Below the pieces are notes generated by a model. It did not search any database, was not told where the DNA came from, and saw nothing but the letters and a program-made list of their open reading frames with translations. A DNA stretch of 64,000 nucleotides from Welwitschia mirabilis. Its lineage: Eukaryota > Gnetophyta > Gnetopsida > Welwitschiales. Where the stretch lies: positions 245,165,878 through 245,229,877 of the forward strand of contig JBOZIK010000001.1 in assembly GCA_051453625.1 (NCBI GenBank). Direction: 5' to 3'. A program made the translations under genes and the position numbers. Position 1 is the first letter of the stretch. Every line of letters starts with the position of its first letter. Below, one piece after another: positions 12,164-24,909 of the stretch.

Positions 12164-12434
12164 AATCTTATCACTAGTTATTCATATGTCAATGTCACTT
12201 TACACAATATCATACAATTTTTTATTGATCAATCTTGTCATTATTATTCATATGTTCATACCACTTTTATACAAAATCTATCCAACTTGTTATTGACCAA
12301 TCTTGTCATTGTCATTCATATGTCTGTATCACTTTTACACAAAGTCCATCTAACTTGTCATTGCTCAATCTTGTCATTGTCATTCATATGTCTATATCAC
12401 TTTCACATAAAGTCCATCTAACTTATCATTGATC
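12164..12434 (+). repeat. 68-bp tandem repeat, four units, in LTR A2
   Basis: Four units of 67-68 bases start at 12164, 12231, 12299 and 12367, each opening aatcttgtcattgtcattca or a close variant and ending ttattgatc-like. The last two are nearly identical, so expansion was recent relative to LTR decay. A 65-codon open frame here (12235-12432) is only a by-product of the repeat. Confidence 0.92.
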
Positions 12435-14056
12435 AATTTTATAAATCAAAAATAGATTTTTCTTTACTTTATGGGTAAAATGATGTGGGTGGTTTTTATC
12501 CAATTATATTAAAGATCTTTGATACACCATTTATCTGTAAATAAACTCTCTTCTTTCTTATTAAATTAGTATTCTTCAAGTAAATTTATGCTACCAAAAT
12601 TTCTTAATCTTTTATCTTCTTGACTATGGAGTTAGAGCTTTGATCTTGGAGCTTGAAACTTGGAGCTTAGAAGCTTAAAGCTAGGATTTTGAAAGCTTAA
12701 AGCTTGGAAGCTTGGAGCTAGTATTTGTATTTTTCCTCCCATTAGATGATACTAAGATAAGAGAGAGATTTGAAAGATATTTCTACATACTTAGTTGATG
12801 GGATTACCAATAAATATTTTCCCTTCCATTAACATAGACTAAGACAAGGAAGAGAGTTTAGAGTATTTTTAACATACTTAACTTCTATTTATCTAATGGA
12901 TATTTTGGCCAAGTGACCTAGGGGTTCACTATAATTTGGAGTATCCATGTTTTTTTCATTATCTTATTATTAAGATGCATTTTATATTATATTAACATTA
13001 TAGTCTTGTTAAGGTAAATGGATTTGATCCTCAAGAATCTATTTGGGCTAGGAACTTCTTCTTAGAAAATCCTAAGCCTCATGGTATTTGATGCATTATT
13101 TATTACTATAAGTAGAGTTTATATTGCTTATAATTGTATTTTATTTTAAATAATAATTTTTATTATGAATTATTAGTTATTTTAATTTATTTTTATTTTT
13201 ATAAATTAGTATGAATTCTCTTGTTCTTAGTTTAATTAAAGCTTAGTTTTTCCCAAAAATGAAGCACAACTTAAGAAAACCATGGCTCATTTAATACTTG
13301 GTAAAACTTCATGAAATTTTTTGTGTAGCTTTAAATCATTTTAATAATTTATAAGTTTTAAAAAGGTAAATTTTTCTAAGAGTAAAGTAAATTTTAAAAT
13401 TTATTTTATGAAAATGACTCACAAATTATAAGCAAAAAATAACAAGAAAAAAATCTCAATTTACAAGAGGTTATAGGTAAAACTTAAATAGTCCAACCTA
13501 TATGGAATTAAATAATTATTTCCAAAAGTATTTGTTCATTCAAAAACTCCATGTATATTAAAAGTTATAGCCATTTAAGTAAAGGATATTATTTTAGCAA
13601 CTCTAAAATTTAGGTAGTTTTATAGTCAAGGTTTAATCCATGAAATGTATCTATTTCAATTTAATAAAATTAATTTTTAGGGACAATATAATTATTTTAG
13701 TTTAATAAAAGTAAGTATAATATTTTTTTAACATATTTAAATAATGAATTAGAAATTTTTAGTTTCAATGCCTTATGGAAGCTTAAAAATTTGTAAATAA
13801 TTTTCAATAATTATAGAAAATTATCTAATATAAGTACCCAATTATTTTAAATACTCTATGTAATTTCTAATTAATTTTAATTTGTTTTATAATCATTTTA
13901 ATATAATATTTATTAATATTTAGGCCCTTATTCTTGCATTTCAACCATAAACATTAAGGTTGTCTATTTAATAATTCTAAAGATGTGTAGCCCAATTACT
14001 TACCTTTACTAATGTTTTTTTTTGATAAAATATATATACATATTACTTAAATTTAT

Positions 14057-14156
14057 NNNNNNNNNNNNNNNNNNNNNNNNNNNNNNNNNNNNNNNNNNNN
14101 NNNNNNNNNNNNNNNNNNNNNNNNNNNNNNNNNNNNNNNNNNNNNNNNNNNNNNNN
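14057..14156. other. Assembly gap (100 N)
   Basis: Placeholder gap between the presumed end of LTR A2 and the 3' part of LINE copy L1. It hides the LINE 3' end and poly(A) tail. Confidence 0.99.
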
Positions 14157-15939
14157 AAAAAGTAAAAATAGATAGATAGCCTAGCCCACTCTTATTTTGA
14201 AAAATTTTGGTGGAATACCCCAGTCATGAGCTATCTTCTATTATTTAGACTATATTTTAACCTCTGGATGGATGAAATATTGATCTTGAACTATGTTTTT
14301 ATCTCCTAGATCATGTGTTAAATATTAAAATATACCTGTTTGAATAGAATTACATTCCTACCTTGTCAAATGTGGTAGATGCAAGCTGTGATCAAGGATT
14401 TAATAATTCTATGATATGTAGATCTAGATCCAAACCTTTGATTTAACTATTACATCAGTGCTATCCAAGTAATTGTATGGGATTTCAGGCTTATCAAATT
14501 CATGATAGAATAGAGTAAATTAGTACAAGGAAGGCACTTAAAGAGGAGTTGTTCTCTTGTTTCTTTAACCATACCACAGAGAACACACTTAGGATCAATT
14601 TGTATGCCAAATTTAAGCAGTCTATTCTTAGTGATAAAGCTATTATTACAAGCAAGCCATGAAATGAATGATTGCTTTGAAATGGCAAATATGTTTCGTA
14701 TAAGAGAATATCAATATACCTCAGGAGCCTATCCACACAACTACAACCATGGAGAGGAAGTAAAAAAAGATCTACCAGCTATAATCCATACTAGTTCACT
14801 GCTTGAAAAATCTACACAAATCCCTGCCTGAAGTCTGAGTTTTAATATTTTATTGATTTAACCATTACATCAGTGCTGTCCAAGTAACTGTAAGGGATTT
14901 CAGTCTTATCAAATTCATGATAGATTAGAGTAAATCAGTATAAGGAAGGTACTCAAAGAGGAGGTATTCTCTTATTTCTTCAACGATACCACAGAGAAGA
15001 CACTTAGAATCAATTTGTATGCCAAATCTAAGTAGTCTATCCTTAGTGATAAGGCTATTATTACAAGCAATTCATGAAATGAATGATTACTTTAGAATGA
15101 CAAATATGTTTCAGACAAAAGAATATTAATCTACCTTAGCAACCTGTCCACACAACTACAGCTATGTAGAGGAAGTGGAAAAAGGTCTGCCACCTATAAT
15201 CCATACTAGTCCATTACTTGAAAAATCTATATAGATCCCTATTTGAGTTATGAGTTTTAATATTTTCTTAATGATTCAAGATGTGCTTTGCTTCATCTGG
15301 TAATGCCAAACATGTGTATTTTTAAAATAATATTCATTGCATCACTTGATCTAAAGTTCTCCTTCTTGAGTACTAAATACCATAGCTGAGTTAACACTAG
15401 AGCTTTATTCATCAAAATAGAATTAGTTAATTCCAATCCACCTACTACCTTTAGCTTTACCAGATTATGCCATGCTATAGAAGCCTTTGTAGTATGTTCA
15501 TGAGACCTTGTTCAAAGAAATCTTCTATGTAATAAATCAATCTTGGAGAGAACCTCTTAGGTAGTAGAAACACCCTAAACCTAAAAGAATTTAGGATTTG
15601 AAGTATAGCTTTAACCAAGACAAGTCTTCCTACATATGAAAGGAACTTTGTTATCTAGGATCTTATTCTCTCTATTACTCATAGTATTATAGGTAAACAA
15701 TCATCTATGGAAAGACTCTTGGAGTTGAGAGGCACTCCAAGATATCTGATAGGAAGAACACCTATACTAAATCCTAAAACATGAAGAAATCTTTTCTTCT
15801 GTCCCTATGAGATACCTCCAAAGAAAGCTTGACTCTTATTCAAATTTTCCTCAAGTCTAGATACATATGAGAAATGCTTTAGTGTCTACTTTAAACATCC
15901 AATGGAACTATCATCTCCTCTACAAAATAAAAATAAATC
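14157..15939 (-). pseudogene. LINE (L1-like) ORF2 3' part, copy L1
   Basis: Minus-strand remnant of a plant non-LTR retrotransposon. Around 15400-15650 the RT C-terminal region reads KVVGGLELTNSILMNKAL, the G.GL...LNKALL pattern of plant LINEs. At 14500-14740 comes the zf-RVT zinc-binding tail with FGIQIDPKCVLCGM and a nearby ETREQL. At the right edge YRGDDSS-type residues, which follow the RT catalytic loop, run into a gap. ORF2 nicks target DNA and reverse-transcribes its own RNA there. The 5' part is missing, as usual for LINE insertions. Stops and a 415-base internal duplication (14442-15271) make it non-functional. A 75-codon plus-strand frame at 14604-14831 is antisense noise. Confidence 0.82.
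14442..15271 (-). repeat. 415-bp tandem duplication within LINE L1
   Basis: Unit 1 is 14442-14856 and unit 2 is 14857-15271. Both start tttaac(t/c)attacatcagtg and contain the zf-RVT coding block. The related LINE at 19180-20950 holds this block once. The two units share tgattta at their left edges, suggesting slippage or unequal exchange at a microhomology. The length is not a multiple of three. Confidence 0.9.
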
Positions 15940-16039
15940 NNNNNNNNNNNNNNNNNNNNNNNNNNNNNNNNNNNNNNNNNNNNNNNNNNNNNNNNNNNNN
16001 NNNNNNNNNNNNNNNNNNNNNNNNNNNNNNNNNNNNNNN
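15940..16039. other. Assembly gap (100 N)
   Basis: Placeholder gap between LINE L1 and the family-C internal region; hides the LINE 5' truncation point. Confidence 0.99.
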
Positions 16040-19000
16040 AATAAAATATTTATAATCATGTTAACTTCATAAAGTAAAACATTAGTTAAGTAAAAGATGT
16101 TCAAGTGATAGCATGAGGTTCACTTAAAGAATCGGCTAAGACAAGGTTTAGATAATGACAGGAATACTTCCAAAACAAGTTCTTCTATCATATTTCAAGG
16201 TTTGATGACTTACTGATTTTTAACCCTTGCTTATTTTTTTAAATTTTTCTAATGTTCAAATTGGAAATCTCAATTGAGTCACTAAAATGTAATTTCTTTA
16301 AAATATAAGGATCTAATCATTTATAGGTTAACTTGCTAAGTAAAACTAAAAATAAAAACTATGACAAAAACATAAAAACATAAAATCAAAAGGAAATACT
16401 AAAGAAAATTTTAAAAAAATAGCTTTATTTAGATCCTAAATCCTATTCAACACTTTATTTAAAATAAAAAGAAACATTTATTTTCCTAAGGCTATGATCC
16501 TAGTGCAATATAATTTTTTCGAAAAATAAGGACCAAATCATGTAGAAACCAATTTATAAAGCATGAAAGGTATACAATCATTTCTTAGCAAAATAAATTA
16601 GAGGTAAAAGGAGAAAACTATAATAGCACAAATTTTAAGTTTTAAATAAGAGATGAAGAAGTAATAAATTTTATTAAGAATTAATCTCTTATTGAAATGT
16701 CATAAATCATGATTATTATTATAGAATGCATGCAAGGAACTACTCAAATAAAAAATGCAATAAGTTTTTATAGGATTTTTAGAATTTTTAGTGAGATCCA
16801 AAAGGAGGTAAGCCTTTTTCTAGTTATCACAACTAAATGGCATTTTGACTCCATAATATTTATTAGAAATATAAGAGAAAAAAATTCATATAACTCATAT
16901 AAAAACAATATCTTACCAAACTCATGATGCAAAGAATTTGGAGCATAGATTTCATTCAAAAATTAATATTAAAAATGGAAGACATTAATGGTACTATTAC
17001 AGATCTAAGAATTTTGAGGAAACTTCTTAGAGTAACTAATTAAGATAGGTTTAACATACTTAAGAAGCTCATTAATGTTTAATTCTAAGAATGAATTAAG
17101 ATCAAGAAGATAAGGTCTATCCCCATTTAAAATTCCAAGATCTCCTCAGTATCAATTTTTAAAAGAGTAATCATTACAAGCACAAGGTAAAGTGGACGTG
17201 GTCAAAGACAAAAAGATGTTACTTTGAGTATTACTTTTTGTTTTAAAAGGAAAATATTGAGAGGAATTAGAAATATAATCCTCAAGTTTATGTGTTTCAT
17301 TATAATTAAAAAAAGTAATGTGATTTGAAGAATTACTTAAATGTTCAAATGGGAGAGAGAGAAAACAATGTTACTATTATCAAAATGACAAGGTAATATG
17401 GACGTAAAAGTAGGATGAGGGATGTTATTTATGGTTTTTCATAGAATTTCAAGTGAAAGAATGGAAAAAAAATTGTAGATTCATTATGTTGGCTTATTTC
17501 ATTAGAAGAAATAAGTCTATTTTTCATTAAGTTTAGTTGAATTTCTATGATTTCTTTATTATTTCTCTTCTCCTCATTTTTGTCTTTATCATTACTTTGT
17601 TTAATTTTATATTTACTTTCTTCATTATTATCTTTTCTAATATTTTTCACTTCTTCATTGTCTTCATTATTATTTTGTTAACGATTATTATCATTCTCTA
17701 AGTTGGTGGATTCATTAAAAAAATAATAAAATGAAAGGTACTCATTATCTTCATTATGTGATGGAATATTTTCTGATATTTCTTGAGTTGATTCTTATTC
17801 CTCTTTGTTAGATAATTCAATTAGTTCTGAATTATAATATTCATTATATATTCTTAACTGTCATCTTAGACTTTCATCTAGATGACATAGCAGCATGACT
17901 CCCTTTATTATATAAATTCTCTATTAATTTTGCTTCATTACATAAATTCTCCATTAATCTCATATGTTAGAGTTTAGTTAAATGTTCAACTCCTTCATCC
18001 TCATTATAAAGTAAGTGAAAACTAGTAATATGATTTAGTATCTCAATATCATTATCATTATTTTCTCCCTCACCTTTCTCATTATTTTTTTGCATGTTAT
18101 CATTTTCTAATTTATTTGATTCATCATAAGAAGAAATGTAAGCATTATATTTATCATAATTTAAAGAATTTTTAACTTTTCATGAACTAATTCCTTTATT
18201 TCATCTTTATTTTCCAATATGGAGTGAATGAGATTATAATCTAGTATATCATCATTAGGTAAATAGTTATATTCATTTATATTATTGAATAATGGAGTTG
18301 AATAATTATTGTCCTTTTCTTATTCATCACCTAATAATTCAAATGTTGTAGCTTGATCTAGAATTTTATTTTCTATGTTGAAGAAAGAATTATTGGTACA
18401 TGTTTCTAAGTTCTCTTCATTCTTCTCAAGGTGGGATGTAGTAGAATAGGTTTGAGTTGTAAAAGAACTTTAAGATTATTTTTTTAATAATCTTTGCTAA
18501 AGGATCTCAATAATATTTTCTATCTTGTGGTTTTTATTTTCTTGTCTCTTTATCATTTCATCAATTATCTCTTTAACATAATTATTTTTTTCATAGTAAT
18601 TTGTGAGAGACAGATATTCTTCTTCATAGTAATTGGTGGGAGATGGTTGTTCTTCATAATAATTCATGGGAGATGAAGGAGATTACTAAAATGATTGTAG
18701 GATGTTTTATGAGATGAGGTGGAATCCCTAAAATGTTACGAATCATCATTTTCATTTTTACATAAATCTTAAAAAGAAAGATGAAAAAAATAAGAAGGTT
18801 GAAAAGAGGAAGGTGCTCAATTCCTAGTCTAATATCATTTTGTGTTATTCATCTTATTTCTATAAATATTTCTCTAAGTGTTATATTTTCATTATCCTTA
18901 GAAACTGTATTATTTATCCTTTTTTCAGCTCTTCTTTTAGCTAATAGTTCTCCTATAGTCCTTTTATCATTATTCATAGAGGTTGATAAAAGGGATGTAC

Positions 19001-19172
19001 AAGAAGAATTATTAGTTCTGAGTTCTATATTATCATTAGAAGGTAAGTTAAAATGTTTTTATATTTTACATTTCCTTCTATCAATTAACTCTCCAACTGT
19101 AACATTCACATTTAAATTAGAGGTTTCTAGCATGATTGTATTAAGTGATGCTACTCATTAATGAAGAAGGGA
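16040..19172 (-). mobile_element. Internal region of family-C LTR element, copy C2 (gag-like)
   Basis: Matches the internal part of element C1 (50830-52560). Shared blocks are 16530-16590 with 50870-50930, 16950-17100 with 51080-51230, and 17480-17600 with 51410-51530. Read on the minus strand from 19160 leftwards, a gag-like frame shows VGELIDRRK, then GELLAKRRAEKR, a motif repeated within the protein. An Asn/Glu/Lys-rich stretch (17430-17650) and QNS*ICNSTINVF (near 16975-17015) follow. LTRs and primer site are missing; LINE L2 adjoins at the N-terminal end. The plus-strand open frames at 18494-18676 and 18781-19161 are antisense to this frame. Function is inferred as gag only from its place after the primer site in C1. 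Confidence 0.6.
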
Positions 19173-20950
19173 TAAAGTAATGTTTTTTTGTTCTTAAAAA
19201 GATTTTATTCTATTTTAGTAATATATGAAAGTACATAATTACAAGTAAAAGGTAGCCATGAATTGACCCTTAAAATATAAAAGAATTAACAAAACATTTA
19301 TTAAAAAAATTTACTATACTAAATCTAAAAAAGAAAAGAAAAAATAGATAGATAGCCTATCCCACTCCTCTTCTAAGAAGCTATGGAGAAATATCCAAGT
19401 AATAACACCATCTTATATTATATTGAGTATTGTTCAACCTCTAGATGGATGAAATCTTGACCTTCAACTATGATTTAATCTCTTGCATCATGTGTTGAAC
19501 ATTGAAATCTACCTACCTGAATAGAATTGCATTCCTACCTTTCCAAATGTGGTAGATGCAGGCTGTGATCAAGGATTTGATAATGCTATGATGTGTAGAT
19601 CTAGATCCAAACCTTTGTTTTAATCATTACATTAGTGCTATCCAAGTCACTGGCCATACCAAATTCATAATATATTAAATTAATTTAGTGCAAGAAAGGC
19701 ATGTAAAAAAGAGATGTTCTCTTGTTTCTTTATCCATATCATAGAGAACACACTTAAGATCAATTTGTATGCCAAATCTAAGTAGTCTATTTTTAGTGAT
19801 AAGCCTATCATTAAAAACAAGCTAAGAAATGAATGATTGCTTTAGAATGGCAAATCTATTCCATACAGGAGAATATCAATCTATTCTAGAAGCCTATCTA
19901 CATAATTACAGGTATGTAGAATAAGTCAAAAAAGGCCTACCAGCTACAATCCATACTAGTTCAAATCTTAAAAAATCTATATGGATCCCTATCCCAAGTT
20001 TGAGTTTTAATATTTTCTTGATGATTCAAGATGTGCTTTGCTTCACCTAGACATGCAAAACATATGTATCTTTGAAATAATATTCATTACACTACTTGAT
20101 CTAAAGTATGTTCTCCTTAAGTACCAAATCCTATAACTGAGTTAATAATACATCTTAATTCATCAAAATAGAATCAGTCAACCCCAATTCACCTACTACC
20201 TTTGGCTTCACTAGATTATAACATGCTATAGGAGCCTTACTAGTATGTTTATGAGACCTTGTCTAAAGAAATATTCTACATAATGAATCAATCTCAGAGA
20301 GGACCTTATTAGGTAGTAGAAATACCTTACACTAAAAATAATTTTGGCTTTAAATTACATCTTTAATCAAGACAAGTATTCTTGCATATCAAAGGAACTT
20401 TGTTATCTAGGATCTTATTCTCTCTATCATCCTCAGTATTATAGGTAAATAATCAAGTATGGAAAGACTGTTCGAGTTGAAAGGTGCCTAAATATATCTA
20501 ACTAGAACTAAATTCTAGAATAATGAGAAATCTTTTTTTTTATCCATGTGAGATATCCCCAAAGAAAGCCTGACTCTTATTCAAATTTTCCTCAAGTCTA
20601 GATACATCTGAAAATTCTTTAGAGTCTACTTCAAACATCAACGGAACTATCATCTCCTCTATAGAATAAGCATAAATCATTTACATAATACAAGTGAGTG
20701 ATATGTAACCTATAACACTTTGGATGCTAATGGAATTAGAAATCCTTAACCATTTTTCTAAGACACCTGAACAAATATTCCATTACTAGAGTGAAGAAGT
20801 AAGAAGACATTGGATCTCTTACATAATTTACCTTTTTCTTAGAAAATATCCTATCAATTCTTCATTCACTATAATAGAATAATAAGAAGTGTTAATAAAA
20901 GATAATATCAGTTGATCATTCTATAAGAAAAGCCCAAACTCAAATTAAAG
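19173..20950 (-). pseudogene. LINE (L1-like) ORF2 fragment with RT core, copy L2
   Basis: Same family as the LINE at 14157-15939. From right to left: an RT segment with DPMSSYFFTLVMEYL (usual QGDPLSPYLF) near 20770-20830, then the catalytic loop THLYYVNDLCLFYRGDD near 20650-20710. The usual F/Y-A-D-D reads YVND, so one catalytic Asp is lost. The C-terminal region and zf-RVT follow down to about 19640, with a 3' UTR to 19173. The minus-strand 3' end is A-rich (agaacaaaaaaac), consistent with a short poly(A) tail. The 5' end is truncated at about 20950, where B element H begins. Only one copy of the block duplicated in L1 is present. Confidence 0.82.
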
Positions 20951-21570
20951 ACTTAAGTGATCATGCCTTTAATTATCAAACTCAAAACAAGCATATATTT
21001 TCCTTAAAAATCATAACTAAACTTAATCATAACCATTACTTAAGTAATAATGAGATTACTTATTATTATTTTTTAAATTAAAGGCCATTAACTTGGGTTT
21101 GTTAGTCTTATGAATTCATAGATTGATGGTTGAGTTGGATGATTTGTAGGTTAAATGACATGCTTTAAAAATGGATTTGATGTGTGAAAAGGCTTAATAG
21201 GATGGTGAAATAAGTGATAATACATGAGGGGTTCTATAAGAAAAGCATCCTTAGATAAAATTTTCTCTTTTATGGGATGAATTATTTCAAAACTTTTAGA
21301 AGATTCAAATACATTATGATGATGACGTTTAAAGTCAAAAAGGTCAAACTTAAGTGATGGCATAGATTAGAGAATATTTTTAAAGAAATAATCTAAATAC
21401 TAGTTTAAAAATTTAGACAAAGCATGGTGGATACAATCAGTAGAGTCCAAACATAAAATGTTTAATGGAGTTCATCATCTGGCTTTTCTATGCTTTTATA
21501 AAAGATAATGTAAAACATATTCCTTAAAGGAGGTTTAATAGAATTTAAAGGACAATGTTCTACAATTCTA
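20951..21570 (-). pseudogene. Segment X and start of 3' region, B element H
   Basis: Degraded coding segment directly after the protease. Seen at 21151-21363: a 70-codon open stretch with YYHLFHHPIKPFHTSNPF, shared with K and E. Downstream (lower coordinates) another frame reads PSIYEFIRLTNPS, which also appears after X in E (YEFLRLNEPS) and after the integrase of J (PSIYEFMRFN). No RT, RNase H or integrase lies between protease and X. The rest of the 3' region and the 3' LTR are cut off by LINE L2. Its role is unknown; X may be a vestige of pol or a gag-pro C-terminal extension. Confidence 0.5.
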
Positions 21571-22110
21571 TATGATAATATTAAATCATCAAAGGGTTTG
21601 TTTTCATGATTAACATTTCATTCAAAAGAGGGGGAACATTTAACTCATAAAGAGAACTTTTAGAGTTACAAATAAAATTAACATCTTCAGGATTATATGG
21701 TAATTTTATCGTATTGAAAATATTCAAGTTTATGGTCATGTTGATAAACAATATTTTCATTTGAATATTCTTACAATTAATGAGAGCATTAAATATCATA
21801 AGGAAAATATTCCTAAAATGATGGATACTACATTATGTTTCATTATTTTTATCTTTAAAATAATAAAGTCTACTGGGAAATAGTAGTTATCTACTTAAAC
21901 TATCACATCTTTAGCTATTTCTAATCATAACTTCATAGAGTTATTGACCAATTACAATTGGACTTTAGTTCTTTAAGGTCATTTAAGTGAAGTACCTTGT
22001 ACACATAATGGAGTAGCATGTTACCACTTACTGCAAGTTCTAATAAAGCTTGTTTAATATTTTTATCTCTGATTGTAATGGCTATTATCAAGAAATCCAT
22101 ATCTTTATAC
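21571..22110 (-). pseudogene. Protease remnant, B element H
   Basis: Retroviral-type aspartic protease, degraded. Around 22020-22060 the frame reads LLELAVSGNM where the clade has LLDLGASVNL, so the catalytic Asp-Leu-Gly is gone. Downstream, 21581-21799 is open for 72 codons and reads ALINCKNIQMKILFINM, which matches the conserved stretch after the GRPFLAT motif (usual A.IDC..G.M.L.FGN.T). Gag lies on its N-terminal side, segment X on the other. Confidence 0.6.
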
Positions 22111-24100
22111 TTAAGTAAAAATTGGTTTTAAATGGTTGCTCTGACATACTATGCTAAAAAGGATTTATTTTTCACATTCATGCATCTCTTTACTATGCAC
22201 ACGTCCTTAAATACTTTCACATATGAAGGAATATTTTTAATTCCTTTTAAAAGAGGCATGCTAATTTTGATTTCCTTAAAAATTTATATGACCTTTAGCT
22301 ATTATTTGTCTATGTTTTCCTTACTAAGCTATAGTGGAAAAGGTAAAATCTCTTAATAAGTGGACAAAGGTTTCACTAAGTTCTTTACTATGTAGTCATT
22401 TAATTCTTGGGAGAAAGGTAAAGGTTTCTTATAAGAAGTTTTATGTAACTTTATGTTCTTTACCTTTTTTTCTTTCATCTTTAGATTAGATTTGATTCAT
22501 TTCTTAGTTTATCAATATGCTACTTCAAAGATGAATAGATTTAATTTGTTTTATTTGGCTTGATCCTCCTTCTATAAACATAAATTATTTGGGATTTGTC
22601 TAATAACTTATATGAAGTTCTTCAATTTCCCTTTTATTTAGGATAGATATAATCTAGATTTGTGTTTATTAGAGTTGTTGAAAAACTTAAGTAATCTTTT
22701 GTGTGGTTTACTCAATGTTGTTTAATAAGGAGAAATGTTGCTTTAGTATTTGTTCATGATTACAATTAAGTTGGACTTAAGTTTCTATGAATTTTTGTAC
22801 TAATTTCTTAAAAGGGGATGGATGAAGATGAGGATTTTAATAATTTAAAGAAAAGGAATGGGAGGATGATGAGGGAAATGTATTTCTTAGTTGGTTATTT
22901 TGATTTTGGCTATATTAATTATCCTATAACAAAGAAACATTACAGTGATTCTTCCACCTAAAATTATAGGTATTGGAATAAGGGTTATTCATTTGATTTT
23001 TCATTGATGTCCTACAACATTAACTTATTCATTTATCCTATGATGTAATAGAAGGATGGATGGATATTTGGCTATTTCATGAATATATATGTGGTCAATT
23101 AGGCATTTGCATTTTGGAGGTAACGATAAAGATGAGGTGGATAATGATCCCACTCCTTTTGCTAATTCATTTATGCTATTATTAATATCAAAATGTTTTG
23201 GTATTTTAAACACACTTATGGACCTAATAGAATGATGAGATTTGGATGATTCACTTAGTTTCTCTCAAATTTTGAAACTCTCAGCTATAGTTTCAAGCTA
23301 GTCCTATCCTTAATCTAGTAGAATATTAAGAAAGCTACCCTTACTATTTCAACTAGTTAACTATTATTACTAAATAGTCTATTGTAAAAGAAACTAATTT
23401 CCTCCCTCACTTAAATCCATGTGGAGGCATTTTTGTAATAAGTATTTAGATCTTTCTAAGGCTTGAAAAAATATTTCATGGTTCTTTTATTAACAGTTCA
23501 TTATCTCTCTTCTTAAGAAATTTATCTTATGATTTGAAAAAAATTTGGATATGAAGGCATTGTTAAGATCAAATCAAGTCATAATGGAGAAGGATTTAAG
23601 GATGTAGAGTAAATATTTTACCTTCTCTTTTAAATAAAATGTGAAAAAAAAGAAAATCCTAATGGTGTTAAATATGTTTGGATATTTAGGTATGATTGAA
23701 AATGCACATTCAAATTTCTTAAGATGGAGTTATAGATTCCTGGATTTTAAATTATGGAAGTGAGATAAGAGCTAGATGGTAGATGGCTTAAATTCTAATG
23801 TTTGATTTATAGGTAGTCGTACTATATATGGATGTGTTTCTAAGAATTATTAATGAAAGTAATCATTGCATTATTTTGATTTTTGGTCACTTCTTGGATA
23901 AGGTAGAAAGTAGTTAATTGGTCTATTATATTCTAGTTTGACAATGACCCATTAAAAGAAAAACAAAAACTAAATTAGAAGTTTGATTTTATTGTTATTA
24001 GGATGATAAGGATTGCTCTTTTTTAGGGTTATCATAAGATTGATTCTTCTATGGGTTTCTATATTATTTTTTAGAAATGGATTCAATATGAAAGGAATTT
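22111..24100 (-). pseudogene. gag remnant, B element H
   Basis: Capsid-like polyprotein, read right to left. Near 23370-23440 SFFYNRLFSNNS*LVEI matches the FY.GL....R.LVE signature of plant Ty3/gypsy gag (Retrotrans_gag). A linker with VNVVG follows at about 22990-23010. Near 22180-22270 the frame reads IPSYVKVFKDVCIVKR, matching QVPSYAKFLKDICIIKR of element G just before protease. Stops and frameshifts are frequent. Gag would assemble the particle; the missing pol would have to come from another element. Confidence 0.65.
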
Positions 24101-24890
24101 TTGATTAATCTCCCTAACTCATCTCAGGTCTTAAGCATGGAAGGTTCAAATAGGGTTCAAATAGATTTTGGAAAGTTTTGACAAGTCCTAAATGATAGAA
24201 GGGTTTATGAGTTTTCATAGAGGTCTTAAGAAAAATCTTAGAATTTTCACTTAGAAAAGCTAGTGGTGCTGATAAGTAAAGGCAGTAATGCTAGTTAGCT
24301 TATGAGTTTTGTTTTAGAAAAGACACAGTTATTCATAGAAGTCTTATATATTGTTTAATATATTAGGGTCATAAAAGGCATTAAAAAATTAAAAAATAAA
24401 ATCACATACAAAACTAATCTTACAAAAATTAAATTGTAAAAAAAAATTAATGTTTTAAATGTTCATAATACCAAATGCACTAAATAAAAAATTAAAAATC
24501 AAATTACAAATGTAGGAGATGAAAGAAAGAACAAAGAATAAATGAGTTTAATTTTTAGTTTTTTAACTTTATGGTTGTAACCTAAAAAAGCTAATTATAT
24601 ATTTACACACAAATCAAATTAGATAATAAAACTAAAGTATCTTCACCAGTTTGGGTATTAATAGAAATGCCTAATAGAAATTACTAGAGGAAAAACTAAG
24701 AAAACAAAACATACGAAAAAAAATAAAAAATAGAAAAGAAAAAAGAAAAGAAAAGAAAAGAAAAAGAGATATAAGATTAGTTATGGTGTCACTAAAGTGA
24801 ACAAGTATCCATCATTAGAAAACAAAAACTAACTAAATAGCTTATAAGAAAGTAAAATTTATGCTCTTTCTGAGCAGCTAACATGTCATT
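24101..24890 (-). other. Leader (5' UTR) of B element H
   Basis: Non-coding region between primer site and gag, A-rich on the plus strand. It includes a block (24780-24830) that matches the F leader at about 30235-30280 in reverse complement, with the taagaaagtaaaatttatgc block next to the primer site. An AAAAG microsatellite lies at 24732-24768. Confidence 0.6.
24732..24768. repeat. (AAAAG)n microsatellite
   Basis: Repeated gaaaa units with one slip, within the H leader. Other B leaders in the window lack it. Confidence 0.85.
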
Positions 24891-24909
24891 ATTCCTAGCA
24901 ATGGTTCTA
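24891..24909 (-). other. Primer-binding site next to LTR B2
   Basis: Minus strand reads tagaaccattgctaggaat, matching the tRNA-Asp type site of Athila/Tat elements (TGGCGCCGTTGCCGGGGAT) if transitions are allowed. It abuts the end of LTR B2 and shows B2 acts as the 5' LTR for element H on its left. Confidence 0.6.

Larger units (their letters stand above)
11130..13980 (+). mobile_element. Long LTR, family A copy A2
   Basis: Begins tattatatctcatattttg, which is A1's start with one G to A change, directly inside element K. There is no polypurine tract on its left, so it is a solo LTR or a 5' LTR whose body is not visible. It carries two tandem arrays that A1 lacks (11637-11730 and 12164-12434) and a run of agctt/gagctt-type short repeats at 12630-12722 that is shorter in A1. 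The right end is unclear and runs towards a gap at 14057. Confidence 0.6.

Noticed and set aside
14604-14831. 75-codon plus-strand open frame
   Set aside because: Antisense to the LINE zf-RVT block.
18781-19161. 126-codon plus-strand open frame, apparently hydrophobic
   Set aside because: It is antisense to the family-C gag-like frame, which reads sensibly on the minus strand (GELLAKRRAEKR) and has a counterpart in C1.
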